DNA from: Microglena sp. YARC
Lineage: Eukaryota; Chlorophyta; Chlorophyceae; Chlamydomonadales; Chlamydomonadaceae
DNA length: 64,000 nt
NCBI GenBank assembly: GCA_022414725.1
Contig: CM039462.1
Location: 9,288,260 to 9,352,259 of the forward strand
Reading direction: 5' to 3'
In this document: positions 21,660-32,376 of the stretch, piece after piece
How positions within the stretch are numbered: the first letter of the stretch is position 1
Layout: the number at the start of each line of letters is the position of its first letter
Made by a program: the position numbers and the translations under genes
Notes under the pieces: model-generated
Told to the model about the DNA's origin: nothing
The model's database searches: none
Seen by the model: the letters and a program-made list of their open reading frames with translations, nothing else

Positions 21660-22002
21660 CCGCAGGAATGTGATGGGAAACTGCTAAATGTGTGATTGAT
21701 CGCAGAACGGGAAAGGGGAGATGTTTTGGTTATAGTTTAATCAGACACTTAATTCATGGTATTTTGGTCGCGTCGAATAGGATTTCCATGAATTGTATCC
21801 CAAGGCTGGATTGCCATGCTTGATTCTGGCGCTGGGAATCCACACAAACATCAGAGCAGCACACACCATGTTATGTAGCTTGACGCCTTGATACATCTAT
21901 GCATGCAACAGGGAATTTAGGGAGGGGAGGGTACTAGAGGGGACTTGTGGCATGCCCGAAACAACCATGTTACTTCAATAGCACAAGGGGGGGGGGGGGG
22001 GG

Positions 22003-22037
<35 letters not shown>

Positions 22038-23596
22038 CAACTGTGGTTAACAACTGCCTTGTTCATTGCTTCTTACAAAAAGATGATGGGCCATGCATAA
22101 AAATTGATCATCACATGTGCTCTCACACTGAAAAGCACCTGTGTGGTTTAAGAATGTAACTGGCCTGATATATATTTTTATAAGGATCCGAAGAGTTTCC
22201 CAAATTCCCACTATCAAGGACGGGGGCCCTTGGCCCCTAGCAACGAAACCCACCATGATGAACAAGCCCGGTGTTTACACATGGTTGATGGGTGTAAACA
22301 CCCGGGACACGATTTCAACTATCTGAACATCCATAACACCTGTTAAACACTCTGAACACCTGTTTTAATAGGGTGCAAGCAGGTTTGGAAGTCAAAGCTT
22401 ATAGAAAATTGAAAAAGAGTATGAGCTTCCACAGGACGTCAGATTAAAGGAACCCTCCCGTTTGCATGTACCGTACATTCTGCAGAATGGCTACTATGCT
22501 GGGTTGCTTTAGTTTCGCAGACCGCAAAAGCTTGGACTGCCGCGTGACAGCACGGAGGGAAGGTCTCTAACTCTCTACCTCTTCCAAGGCGGCAAGTCTG
22601 AAAAGTGTAAACCTAGCCAGGGCTGACTGGCTGAGGGCTCGAATCTCAGACCCGTCTGAATCGATTGCTGCCTGGTATATGATATTTACATACCATGCAG
22701 TCAGACTCAAATAAGCTAGGGAAAGATAGTCTACACTGACTTGATCCCCTCGTCTACACGGCTACCCCTGTTTTTTCTGTCAAGGGCATTATCGCTGTAT
22801 ACGAAGGTGTTCATACCGTGTGCCTTCTTTAATCTTTAGCTCTTTTGGTTCAGCCCTCTTCTCTTGTGTTCGTTGGGCTTGGTGCTCTGGATTGCCCAAG
22901 TGTAAAGAATGTAACTTGACTGTGGGGAGTACGCGTTTAAGGGGAGCACCTGGCTCGCTAATATAACAGCTAGGTGGGTTATTACTACTGTTTACGGCAA
23001 GGGGGTATCTCGACAGGGGTATCTCGACAGGGGGTATCTCGACAGGGGAACTGTTCGATTCAGAACCTAACTATAGTAGCATCAAGACTTACTGCCTTGT
23101 TATAGACGTGGAGAGGGGGGGGCACAGGGCGAGTCAGTCAACAGTGTTACACAGCTCGGAATTATGCTATCTCGGGTCAGGATTCAAAGGGAGTTTCACA
23201 TAAATATCTATCAATTGAAATATAGGCAGGCCTGTTAGGTCAGGGTCACCATCTTGTCACATAGCTACGTCATACAGCCATGTCACAAGATGAAACGTTA
23301 CTTAATATCTCAGATCATCTATTATCTGGAAGGACTCTATTTAACCACTAGCTTGCACGTCTTCAAGGCCAATGTCCTTTATCCTCGTAGTCCAGCGCTT
23401 GTCCAGCGCCTGAAAGATGGCTGCAGATTATATGTCTTTCTACATGTTTCCACGACATGTTTTCCGACATGTTTCCACGCCGCGTTTCATTGTCGCGTGA
23501 CTCGTCTGTTGGTCACTCGCTACTGTGTATGTGGTCTTCTGTGGACCAGTTCTACGCACGTGGTCTGCAACTGATGCGTATTCTGCAACGTTACAC
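21615..23596 (-). mobile_element. 5' long terminal repeat of the gypsy element (right copy)
   Basis: Matches 15,915-18,214 nearly base for base at an offset of 5,700 at its start. It differs in poly-G length (about 48 at 21,987-22,034, against 19), a small CTCGACAGGGGTAT triplication near 23,008-23,045, and absence of the foldback insertion. Ends at 23,596 with ACAC before unrelated sequence. No target-site duplication matches across the two outer edges. Confidence 0.87.
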
Positions 23597-24429
23597 CAAG
23601 ATTGCCTGCCTCGGCATCCCACCCCGTCCCACCTCTTCACGCTCCCCTTTCCGCTCTTCTTTCCGCCTCTAGTTCATTTCCTCTTTTGGACTGACCTGTC
23701 GGCACTAGTCGCTCTAGTTTGTTTCCTCTTTTGGACTGACTTGTCGGCTGTTCGCCGCATCGGCTGTTCAGAAGGAGTGGCCGACGTGCCAGCTCATAGG
23801 TCATGCACCGCCACCTCATCACATTTATTTGCCGGCTCCAGGCGCAGGCGCTTGAGAAGTGGGGAGCAAGGGGGGAGATACTCGCAACGTCGGAACTTTG
23901 AAAAATATCTTCCCAATGATGCGGACAGCTTCCTTTCTTTCTGAACAGCCGACGGCGACGGCGACAGCAGCCGACGGCGGACCCTGATATTAAGATAGAT
24001 AGATCAGGCAGTTTCGCCGCCTTCTGAGGACCATCTGTGTTATTTCCGGTTATTTTCCGGTTCTCGCTCCGTTTCTCTCTTGTAACAATTCTACAACAAA
24101 TATCTGCGCGGTCTGAACCTCAACCCTTATCATAAAGCTGAAATCTTCTTGAAACCGTCAGCAGTGACGTCGCGCGCCATTTTTGTTCACAGTCAGCAGT
24201 GACGTCGCACGCAATTTTTACCCTGCTAGTCTTGATACTATCCACACGCAGACCACACGTATCTTAACCCCAGCCTATCACTACTTATACCATAACTTCT
24301 ACCACCGTCGTCACCTCTGTTTCTACCAGCTCGAGCACACCCTTCGAAAGCCCGTAGCCTTGGTGCGAACTCTCCTTCTGCTCTTTCCTGCTGTAGCCCC
24401 AAGCTTTGGACTACCCTCGTACGAACATC
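23597..24429. other. Upstream region of DUF506 gene A
   Basis: No ORF recognised. Has pyrimidine-rich stretches and GACGGCGACGGCGAC near 23,949. Sequence from about 24,100 is shared with the upstream of gene B (AATATCTGCGC and CTGAACC...CAACCC), so at least the last ~330 bases belong to the duplicated unit. Confidence 0.6.
24160..24210 (+). promoter_or_regulatory. Paired TGACGTCG motifs upstream of DUF506 gene A
   Basis: TGACGTCG occurs at 24,165-24,172 and 24,200-24,207, each within GTCAGCAGTGACGTCGC. The same extended word is at 45,948-45,963 upstream of gene B. TGACGT cores are known binding sites of bZIP factors. Conservation in both promoters suggests a shared control element. Confidence 0.5.
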
Positions 24430-26473
24430 ATGAGCCCCGTGATAGGTAAGGAACCTGGAGGGGCACCCGAATTCGGCCAAGTGGAGAAGAAGCTCAGATT
24501 AGAGATCCGTGCTGCAATATCCCCTGCCCTAGTTATTCCGTTGCCCACCTTGTTGTCTCTGGGATCGTTTGAAAGCCTTGGAAGCCCATTTTGGTTTCAC
24601 TGGGCACTTGCCCGGTACCCGTCTCCGAAGATTCCTTCCTGTTCCACTGGCCCAATAATTCTTTATTCTTGTGGTGCCTCTGACCTGCTTTAATGCTCCG
24701 GCTTCCGCGTTCTTTCCTCGAACGAGCCAACAGTCTCGATGAAGAAGTAACGTAATCGTTACTTCTTCATCTGCTGGGTCACGTTCTCTTCGGCTTCGAT
24801 CTCGCTTATCATTCTTGGACGGATGCTTGCTGCGTTGCCTCGTTTCATTCCTCGTTTCTTGTCTTTATTTTCTTGCCTTTTTTTGTTGGCGGTTCTGAAG
24901 GTTGTCCCTTTCTGGAACCAAACATATCACAATTTGTGTCCTTTTTCGATTCCAGCTCATCAGGCAGCATGCCACTTCTAATATTCTTGTCACTTGCGTT
25001 GATATTTTTGAGTCCCAGTCTTCTTCAGCGCTGCGCACATCCTTCGTCAGTCGCGCTGCGCCTCGAATCGTCACATCAACTGCAAGCTCCGGTGCACCTG
25101 CCTAACAGCATTCTTGCCGAATAGAGATTTTACGCCCTCATTCCCTGGCCACACTCCCATCCATACCGCCTGCCATCCCCTTCTTAACTGTTAATCGGCC
25201 TGTCGTCTGCTCCTTCCAGGTATTTCTGGCCCCGTTGCTGCGGCTGGTCAGCACTGTCCCTCAAGCCTTGTCCCCCAGGCTTTCCAAATGTACGAGCGAA
25301 GTGCCATGACCAAGGTGTCCAGCTTAGTGTTTGGTGAGTTCCCAATATGAATGAGCAGTGGAATGATTGCTAGCCTGCCATATACTGGGTTACTGATCCC
25401 TTCAAACTGCCCTCCCTGCCCTGATCCAACGACATAACTCGATATGCTGCGTTCTTTTTTGCGATATATAAGGCGAGTCCTCCTGCCACTCCTGAATCCT
25501 GATGGTTGCAGATTTGGAGCTTGAAGATACGGGTATGAGTGCACGATACTCTGAGTCATCAAGTGATGCCACAGCTGAGGATGTGGCCCTGCTGCAGCGC
25601 TTTCTCATGCCGGCTTCTGCAGCGCAGCAGAAATTGGCTGAAGATGTGGCCAAGGCCCTTAGACCAGAATCGTGTCTGAAAGACTCAGCACAACTGGCTA
25701 GTCAGCTAACAGCAATGGGGTATACAGCCCGTGCTCGCCGCGCACTCGGAGGCGGCTCAGATTGCTTGAGGAACCTAAGGCATAGCTTTGTAGTGGCTAG
25801 CTTGCCTGGTTCATTCATGTGTGGGGACCACACCAAGTATGTAATCGACCCTTGTTTCAGGGAGCAGTTTGAAATCGCCAAGCCATCAACCAGATATGAA
25901 GCTGTCCTAGACGCTGTTCCTCCTTGCCTCATCATCTCACAGGACAACATCTCTCGATTGGTGAGTCTTAGTCTCAGTTTAATTGTGATTATGTCTGTCC
26001 CTTCTGGGTATGTTGACCTCCGAGTGGATATTAACCAAAGGTTTGTGTGGACAGTCTGTTATTCAGTCCTTGGGTAGTCCACCTTAGGTTGACAGATGGA
26101 ACAGACTGGTCAGGGGTGATTGCATGGCCTCCCTTAAAAGGGCTTGCTGCTGTGTCTCACAACTCTTCCCTTCCATTTGATGCAGGTTAACTTCCTCTGT
26201 GCAGAGCTCACGGCATCCTTCCAAGCCATCGATGCAGTTGTCCCCCCCTGGCGCCAGAGTGCTGGCATGTTGAGCAAGTGGCTGCCTCGAAAGTCTTTGG
26301 ATGAGAACATTGGTCCACCAGGTGGTCAGGTTGCGAGTGCGGTAGCATCCGGCACTGAGTTGCTATCTTCTCAAGATGGCATCCCTAACTCAGGCCTTTC
26401 AGCACTTTCCAATGTGGAGCCCTGCAAGGTCTTTTTCGGCGGCAACTTCCGAAGTGTCTCCGCCATTCTTTGA
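24430..26473 (+). CDS. PDDEXK-like DUF506 protein, paralogue A (288 aa)
   Basis: Exons: 24430-24445, 25220-25333, 25512-25960, 26186-26473. All GT-AG and phase-consistent. The start codon in the 16-base first exon is inferred from identity of structure with gene B. DUF506 features: a helical region with LASQLTAMGYTARA; LRHSFVVASL; the core YVIDPCFREQFEIAKPS, which is the conserved D...F..EFEIA-P signature with PD-(D/E)xK-like logic; YEAVLDAVPPCLI; and VVPPWRQSAGMLSKWLP near the C-terminus. The family is widespread in land plants and algae and its biochemical role is not established; a nuclease-like fold is inferred from the superfamily. Intron 1 has a perfect 15-base inverted repeat (24,739-24,772) missing from gene B. 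Confidence 0.88.
24739..24772. repeat. Perfect short hairpin in DUF506-A intron 1
   Basis: GATGAAGAAGTAACG, a TAAT loop, then the exact reverse complement. The aligned position in gene B has unrelated sequence, so the hairpin arose after the duplication. Confidence 0.8.
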
Positions 26474-27870
26474 GCGGTAGAGTTTTTGGCTTCTTCCTTG
26501 TCTCCTTGTTTATCTCATTTGAAGCGGTTTTATGAGTAGCCCTTTTTGGGTAATCCCCTTTTGAGCTGCGAATGTGATACCATTTTTTCGGAACCCGACT
26601 TGTATGACTCCAGATTGCAAGTTTAGGGAATCTCGTAGTACTGTGAGCGATTAGGTTTCCTCACAAGACCTCTGCTCTGTTGGTTTGTGCCTTAATGCAT
26701 ATGTTTTGAACCTTGACTATTATTTGTGGAAGACACATTGAAGTATGTGTCGCTCTGGACCACTACACGTGTTTGTGCTGGAAGATCAGCCGCTGTTGTT
26801 GTGCTGTGTAAAACTGTGGTGTTAGAATGTTTTGATGTCCAAGTTGGCTGTCATGCATGTCCACAGTTGTGGAATGTTAGGTTGAATGAGTTGCTCCAAA
26901 ACAATTTTGTAGGCCTGTTTTGTACTTTTAGAAAGTGGTGGTGGATCAATCCCCCTTATTATGAGAGAATGGATACTACGATATATTCCCTGCGTTCTTG
27001 GGATGTACTTCTCTCTCTTTGTATTATTTTCATAAATACTTTATTTACTGCAATATATAGTATATACTGTACTATCTGTACTGTACTATACTATACTATA
27101 CTATACTATACTATACTATCTGTGCTAGTATAGTATTACTAAAGTACTAGACTATTCACTGCTATATTACTATACTAGTACAACATACGTCTTCTTTTAT
27201 ATATGTTAAGATATGTGTATATAGTACAAGTATAGTAATATAGTAGTGAAATATAGTTAAATCTAGATAAGTATATAGTATAGCTATAAATACAAATATA
27301 AGTAGATCTAATATATACTTATGTATATGATAGATCGAATCTATATAAAGTAATGATTACGCCTGGTGGGGCGAGGTATTAAGGGAACCCTGTCTTACTG
27401 CGGTAGAGAATGGGCGGCTACTTTACCTGGACAGTGCTACCATGGTGGTTGACAGCGACCGCCAACACTAGAGCACACCCGTAGGGATTCGAACCCAGCA
27501 CCTTTAGTCCAGCGAAATGATCAACCATTCACCTATTGACGGACAGGGATATCATTTATGTATGATACACTTCTTATGTTATTTACGATATATTACCCAT
27601 ATATCTTAAATAGCATATGAAGTATAGCATATGGTCAAGGTGTTGGGTGACTATCGTTTGGTGTGGTATTTTTTCATGTAGTGGCTTGTTTTGTCATAAC
27701 TATCAATCTGTTCATCTAAGTCGACGGCGTGTGCTACTTTTCATGTTTGTTGTCAGCACGTGTAATGGACTTTTGATTCCCTTGTCCTCGACCGACGAAG
27801 CAATGCGTCCATGGCCCTGCCCTGCAACATTACGATTACAGCACTATGCACACTATACTACACGGTAGCT
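26474..27870. other. Downstream region of DUF506 gene A, with AT-rich insertion
   Basis: 26,474-26,940 and about 27,640-27,870 align with the 3' flank of gene B (48,286-49,080). For example GTGTGCCTTAATGCATATGT and CACGTGTAATGGA occur in both. Between them, gene A has an extra ~650-700 bp AT-rich block with (CTATA)n at about 27,083-27,120 and a tRNA-like segment. No ORF of note. Confidence 0.65.
27460..27546 (-). repeat. tRNA-like segment (SINE head or tRNA pseudogene)
   Basis: On the minus strand: AATAGGTGAATGGTTGATCA (A-box-like), CGCTGGACTAAAGGTG in the anticodon-arm position, then GGGTTCGAATCCC (B box, about 27,484-27,496). A weak acceptor stem with wobble pairs can be drawn, but two T-stem pairs are mismatched. 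More likely a tRNA-derived SINE or decayed tRNA than a working gene. Confidence 0.4.
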
Positions 27871-27987
27871 CCAGCCCCATATCGTTTCAAGGCTCCTTAA
27901 AGTTTTGTCCGCCATCGTGGGCTTCATAACGAAGTTCACTTAGTATGCCTAGGTTTGCCTAAGCCGAACCTGGGCTGTACAATATTA

Positions 27988-28215
27988 CTATATTAGCGAC
28001 ACAAAATAAATAAGTTTTAGAAAATTAGCGATACAAAATAAATAAGCGTAAACAAGGTTATTTGTTATAAAGTTCTCATATAGCCTTCTGGCTGCTGAGC
28101 GCACATCATCAACTACCTCGGGATTTTTAAAACGGGTGCGCCACAAGGGTGCGTTGGGGAACCTAAGGGTTCGCCGTACAAATTGCGTTGCGACCGCACC
28201 AACTGACGTTTGCAA
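27988..28215 (-). CDS. Unrecognised small ORF with presequence-like N-terminus
   Basis: 75 codons. The first ~50 read MQTSVGAVATQFVRRTL...WRTRF, then VVDDVRSAARRLYENF, an Arg-rich, coding-looking composition. The last ~25 codons are AT-rich and overlap a duplicated ATTTATTTTGT-TCGCTAAT stretch, so the true 3' end may be spliced away. Family unknown. Confidence 0.25.
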   Translation of the reverse strand: MQTSVGAVATQFVRRTLRFPNAPLWRTRFKNPEVVDDVRSAARRLYENFITNNLVYAYLFCIANFLKLIYFVSLI

Positions 28216-28729
28216 ACGGCTGGCAGCCCAATAAACTAGCAGAGGCAGTCACCTCTTCTCCGACTCGAAACAAATTTCAGACAAGTATTTTCAGTCACGT
28301 CATCTCATCTTCCAGGTTGATTTAAGTCTAACTGCGCCCCGAACCACTTGACGTTTGAATTCGGCAGTCATCCCGAAGAAGACTGCCTAGTCACAGCCGT
28401 AGGGTCCACAGCCCCAGTTTATGAGGTAACGTGCGACTGTGTACCAAAGCGCGGTATACGAGAAACACCATTCGCAAGAACAGCCACGAGGGCAGCTACA
28501 AGGTTCACGAGGGCACTAGGGCAGTAACAAGGTTAGACACACCGCACACCGCACACAAAACAACCCTAGTTACAGTGGGGCGACCCATCCCCATCCCCAT
28601 CCCCATCCCCATCCCCGTCGTCCCGTCCCCGTCCCCGTCCCCAGGGGATACCTTGGTCGAATTGGTCCAATCCAACACAAGGGCGGTCACGCCCTTGTTG
28701 CTAGGATGGGAGCCGTAAAACGTTGGAGA

Positions 28730-28766
<37 letters not shown>

Positions 28767-29105
28767 CGTTGCAAGTAATAATGGAGAAGAATGAGTATAT
28801 GATTCTATTAGGGTTAGTGGTGGATGGGATGTTGGGAGCTTCGCTCCAATTTGTTGCGTCTCAGGCAGCAGAGCTGGGGAGTCCTCCTGAAGTACCCTGA
28901 CTGCGTCACGCAAGCAGCATATCAATTATGGGCACGGGAGTCCAAAATAGGGACTGGGGGAGACGTAGACACAGGCAGCCAGTTTGGGAACCCAAGCCTG
29001 GACGACTTGGGGTGATCCCGCGATCAATTCCTCCTCTAGTTCACAAGTATCCTGTTTCGGAGAGCAGCCAAATTGCTGGCTTAAGCTATTTTACTAAGTT
29101 CAAGT
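28216..29105. other. Region without a supported gene
   Basis: Contains (CCCCAT)n at 28,590-28,618, a poly-G run of about 35 (28,731-28,766) and no convincing ORF. The right part adjoins the gypsy integrase fragment on the minus strand and may be the 3' part of that element. Confidence 0.55.
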
Positions 29106-29456
29106 TCACCCGTGAAGCCCATCAAACGCATAAGTACTCTTTGCAGGCCTTAGGTCCCTTTCTCTGACCGGAGGGACTACGGCGCCCCTGGAAGATACAT
29201 GCGATCTCCCAGACCAGTGTCGGTTTAGGGACCCGTCCGAACGATACTCGGCAAGGAGGGTAACATGAATGACCGGATGCAAACGCATCAACGGGGGGAG
29301 CTTGGGCGTAACAGCAGAACCCCGGGTCACGGACCCATCAGCGGCCGTGGGGCCAATCAGCTGAACAGTAGGGTAATGCCCAATGAACTTGTGCATACAC
29401 TTCGGTACATTGCCTTGACTGTCTTGACTGATGCAAAAATTCGCCACTAGCAACAA
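29106..29456 (-). pseudogene. Second Ty3/gypsy element: integrase C-terminal fragment
   Basis: On the minus strand the frame contains HKFIGHYPTVQLIGPTA followed by LPPLMRLHPVIHVTLLAEYR. This is the GPY/F-type C-terminal integrase module of gypsy elements (pattern KF.GPY.V...GP........HPVFHVSLL..Y). No RT, RNase H or LTR of this element is visible. It is a distinct sequence from the element at 15.9-23.6 kb. Confidence 0.78.
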
Positions 29457-29859
29457 CCGTGACCCTAATGACTACTAAGGCAGAGACCCTTTCGCAATGA
29501 AGCATATCGTCCTCGTCGGAGACCTATCTCCGGTAACAGCTATTTATGTGGTACAACTATCCTTTGTGAATACGATCGCAACATTCTTCATGAACATCAC
29601 TCCTTACTCTTTAGTGTATCCATCGGCAACACATCACTCACAGCCCAGTCTTTCTTATCAAACACAATTTCCAACATGCAAATACCACGATTTACTGATT
29701 TCGTGCTACAGTGATAATTTAATTCTACAATATTAATCAAGTCAATATAATTAAATCATCATCTCAGCTGGGATGATAATTTAACTGATCGATTATTATC
29801 GCATTTTTTTATAAATTATATTAAGTATTTCCATATTAAGTATAGTCTACAAAGCCACG

Positions 29860-30230
29860 AAAATGTGTTGTAAAGTATAGTCGACTATTAAGATTTTGCA
29901 AACAACTGGCGCAGAGTTCGTTGTTTGATTGTCCTCTTTTCCATTTGGTTACCGAGCCAAGCAAATTGATTATAGGTCCCCCCCCAGCCCCCGCCCCCCC
30001 CCCCCCCCCCCCCCCCCCTCTCCCACACCCCTGCACCTAGCTATGCTCCTGGTCTGTAAATTGGAAGCTTTCCCAGTCTGAAGGTCTTAAAACCCCAAAC
30101 GTATAGTATAGCTTTGCTTTATAATGGCTCAATACCCAAATGGAAAAGACGGCAATCGAACAACGAACTCTGCGCCAGTTTTGTTCAAAATTTAAACCGC
30201 ATCTGAACCGAAGCTGGAGGCTTGAACGGA
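29860..30230. repeat. Inverted-repeat (foldback) element with poly-C centre
   Basis: Arms at 29,908-29,957 and 30,130-30,182 are near-perfect reverse complements (AACTGGCGCAGAGTTCGTTG against CAACGAACTCTGCGCCAGTT, plus CCATTTGG/CCAAATGG). The spacer has a poly-C run (29,996-30,018). Looks like a small non-autonomous inverted-repeat element. Confidence 0.7.
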
Positions 30231-30579
30231 ATATAAACCGACTTATGTGATCCAAATCTCGTGGAATTTCCCTGACGAATCGTCGCCAGGATGTTTCTCG
30301 AAATTCGATGTTACTGGATTGAGAAATTGAAATTGTTACATCCGTGTAATACCGTTACTCACAGGACGTGAAGTTAAGGACACCATAGCGTAAGCCGGAG
30401 CTAGCTATAGTCACCGTTGGGCCACCTCAGTAAAAAGAATCACCACCGATGCCTGACCGGCAGGCATCGTGGCCACATCATGCCGGTGAAGCTTAATACG
30501 GGGGTTTTTCACCCCGGTTGGGAAGCACTAGCACAATGCAGCTGGCAAGACAAAACCTGAGGGGGGGCACGGTTGTGTG

Positions 30580-32250
30580 CTAGTCCCCGGGTATCGACCC
30601 GGGGTGTGCTTCCATAAAACGTCTGCACTGTAAAATACTCTGAAAGCTAGTGATGGTGTGGGAGTGGACTGTGTCCGCCAGTTTAAGGGCACACGGCCTC
30701 TTGTCCAAGTGTCCAAGTGTGGTCATAGAAGTCAAAAAAGAGGTTGGAATTGTACCAGTTGTTCCAACGGTGATAGCTTCGTAGTGAACGAGGTATCCAG
30801 CCGATCTAAGGCCATTTACTAATTCAACATGCTGGGCGTGTTTAGTGATAAACTTAGTAGCATGGTTGGTATTAGAGCAGTATCCAAGCTCAAGAACCCA
30901 CAGTTCTTTATCAGTCATACAGGTAGGAGAGTCTATGTCAGGTAGGACGGCGAGGTCAGGTCTCATTCTCTTCCAGTCCTCTACAGTAATAGTGGAGGGG
31001 CGTAGCCAGTCAGGGAGACGTTTGCCCAGGACCCCCCTGGGAAGGTCCTCTTCCTTGCCAGCGTCCATGATCATTCTGCGGGATCCCAGGGCTCCGGTGC
31101 AAATGGCCTTGTGGATGAGTCGCACTGCGGCGTCATGTCTCTTGATATAGAGCCCCTTGAAAGTCCGGTGTGTGCAGCCCGCCAGGATGTGGCCCACTCC
31201 GTCCTCACAGGTGTGGCAGATGGGGCATAGGGAGTTCGTGGGTGGGTGAGTGCTGGTAATATAAGGGAGTTTCCAGCGGAATGCAAGTTTACGGTTCCAC
31301 AATCTACCCCAGCAGGCTTTAAGGATGTGGAATTTAGTTTTATGTTGGATAAGGGTTGAGGTCCAAAATTTGTTACTTGCATGAGGAAGTTGGTGGGGAG
31401 TGTTATCAGCCCAGGTGGTTGCATAAATCCCTTTAAGAGGGTATTGGCCAAGGTGGCAGCTATTGGGCAGGTTAGAGGTGATACCTTGTGTAAGGTTAGG
31501 TGCTAGGATGCGTGGGGGAATATCTCCCATGGGTGTGCGAGGAGGTTGAACTGTGGGCCAGTAGACATTGTGGCGGGGGATTTCCCCAGTGTTGTCAGTA
31601 AAATTGGTGGAGGCAGGGTGCTCAGCTGCTTTGCGTGCCAGAATGTCTGCCCTGTCATTTCCAAGGATACCTGTGTGGGAACGGACTTTACAAAGAGTGG
31701 TGTGGGAGCCATGCAGGATGCTTTGAACGAGGTGTTTTTGAATTGATTGTAGTAGTTCAGTATGAATAGAACGGGTTGTTGTGGTAGGGTCATGAATCAT
31801 TTTTTTAATAAGTTGAAGAGAGCAGAGGCTGTCTGTATGGAGTGTAAGAGATTTGTCATAGTCAATGTTGAGAAGGGCTTGGTGGATGGCTACCAGTTCT
31901 GCCCTATTGTTAGTTTTGGTGGGCCCTATTCCCCCAGGGTTGATGGTGTAGCTTTGTCCTGCAGCCTGGACATATACTGCAGCACCTATTTTGCTAGGGT
32001 GCCCTGGTTTACCTTTTATCAGGCTACCATCTGTGTAAACCTGGAGGCCTGAGGAGGGGGTAGCTAGGTGGAGACATAGGTGAGTAGTGGTAAGAAGAGA
32101 GGGAGGAGGGTGGTGGTGGAGTATAGTTTGCCGGGGTTTTTTGACAAGAGATTTGAGTTTCCGTGGGTAGGTAATTACAGTGTCAGAGGAGGTAAGAGTG
32201 GGAGGTGGTGTGATAGTAGAGGGCTCCCAAGATGAGGAGAGGCTTTGCAT
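30580..32250 (-). CDS. LINE RNase H plus restriction-like endonuclease (556 codons)
   Basis: RNase H active-site pattern is complete: LQVYTDGSLI (Asp), NNRAELVAIHQAL (Glu), LTLHTDSLCSL (Asp), GNDRADILARKAA (Asp). Further on, CPICHTCEDGVGHILAGC is the Cys/His cluster that precedes RLE domains. Then MRPDLAVLPDI and, after a short gap, ELWVLELGYC and KFITKHAQH give the R/K-P-D ... E ... K arrangement of the PD-(D/E)xK restriction-like endonuclease, followed by VGTTGTIP. A terminal MEAHPGSIPGD overlaps a CCCGGGTCGATACCCGGGG hairpin near the 3' end. Confidence 0.85.
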   Translation of the reverse strand: MQSLSSSWEPSTITPPPTLTSSDTVITYPRKLKSLVKKPRQTILHHHPPPSLLTTTHLCLHLATPSSGLQVYTDGSLIKGKPGHPSKIGAAVYVQAAGQSYTINPGGIGPTKTNNRAELVAIHQALLNIDYDKSLTLHTDSLCSLQLIKKMIHDPTTTTRSIHTELLQSIQKHLVQSILHGSHTTLCKVRSHTGILGNDRADILARKAAEHPASTNFTDNTGEIPRHNVYWPTVQPPRTPMGDIPPRILAPNLTQGITSNLPNSCHLGQYPLKGIYATTWADNTPHQLPHASNKFWTSTLIQHKTKFHILKACWGRLWNRKLAFRWKLPYITSTHPPTNSLCPICHTCEDGVGHILAGCTHRTFKGLYIKRHDAAVRLIHKAICTGALGSRRMIMDAGKEEDLPRGVLGKRLPDWLRPSTITVEDWKRMRPDLAVLPDIDSPTCMTDKELWVLELGYCSNTNHATKFITKHAQHVELVNGLRSAGYLVHYEAITVGTTGTIPTSFLTSMTTLGHLDKRPCALKLADTVHSHTITSFQSILQCRRFMEAHPGSIPGD

Positions 32251-32376
32251 GTAGTATGTCCATTGGTAAATAAAATCTTGGAGTTTAGGAAAGTAGGTAT
32301 CTTGGCTGTGGGGGTTGCATATAAGAATGAGGTGCAGTTTTTGGGTGGAGGGTGGGGTGTGGGATTTGCTGCCAAG

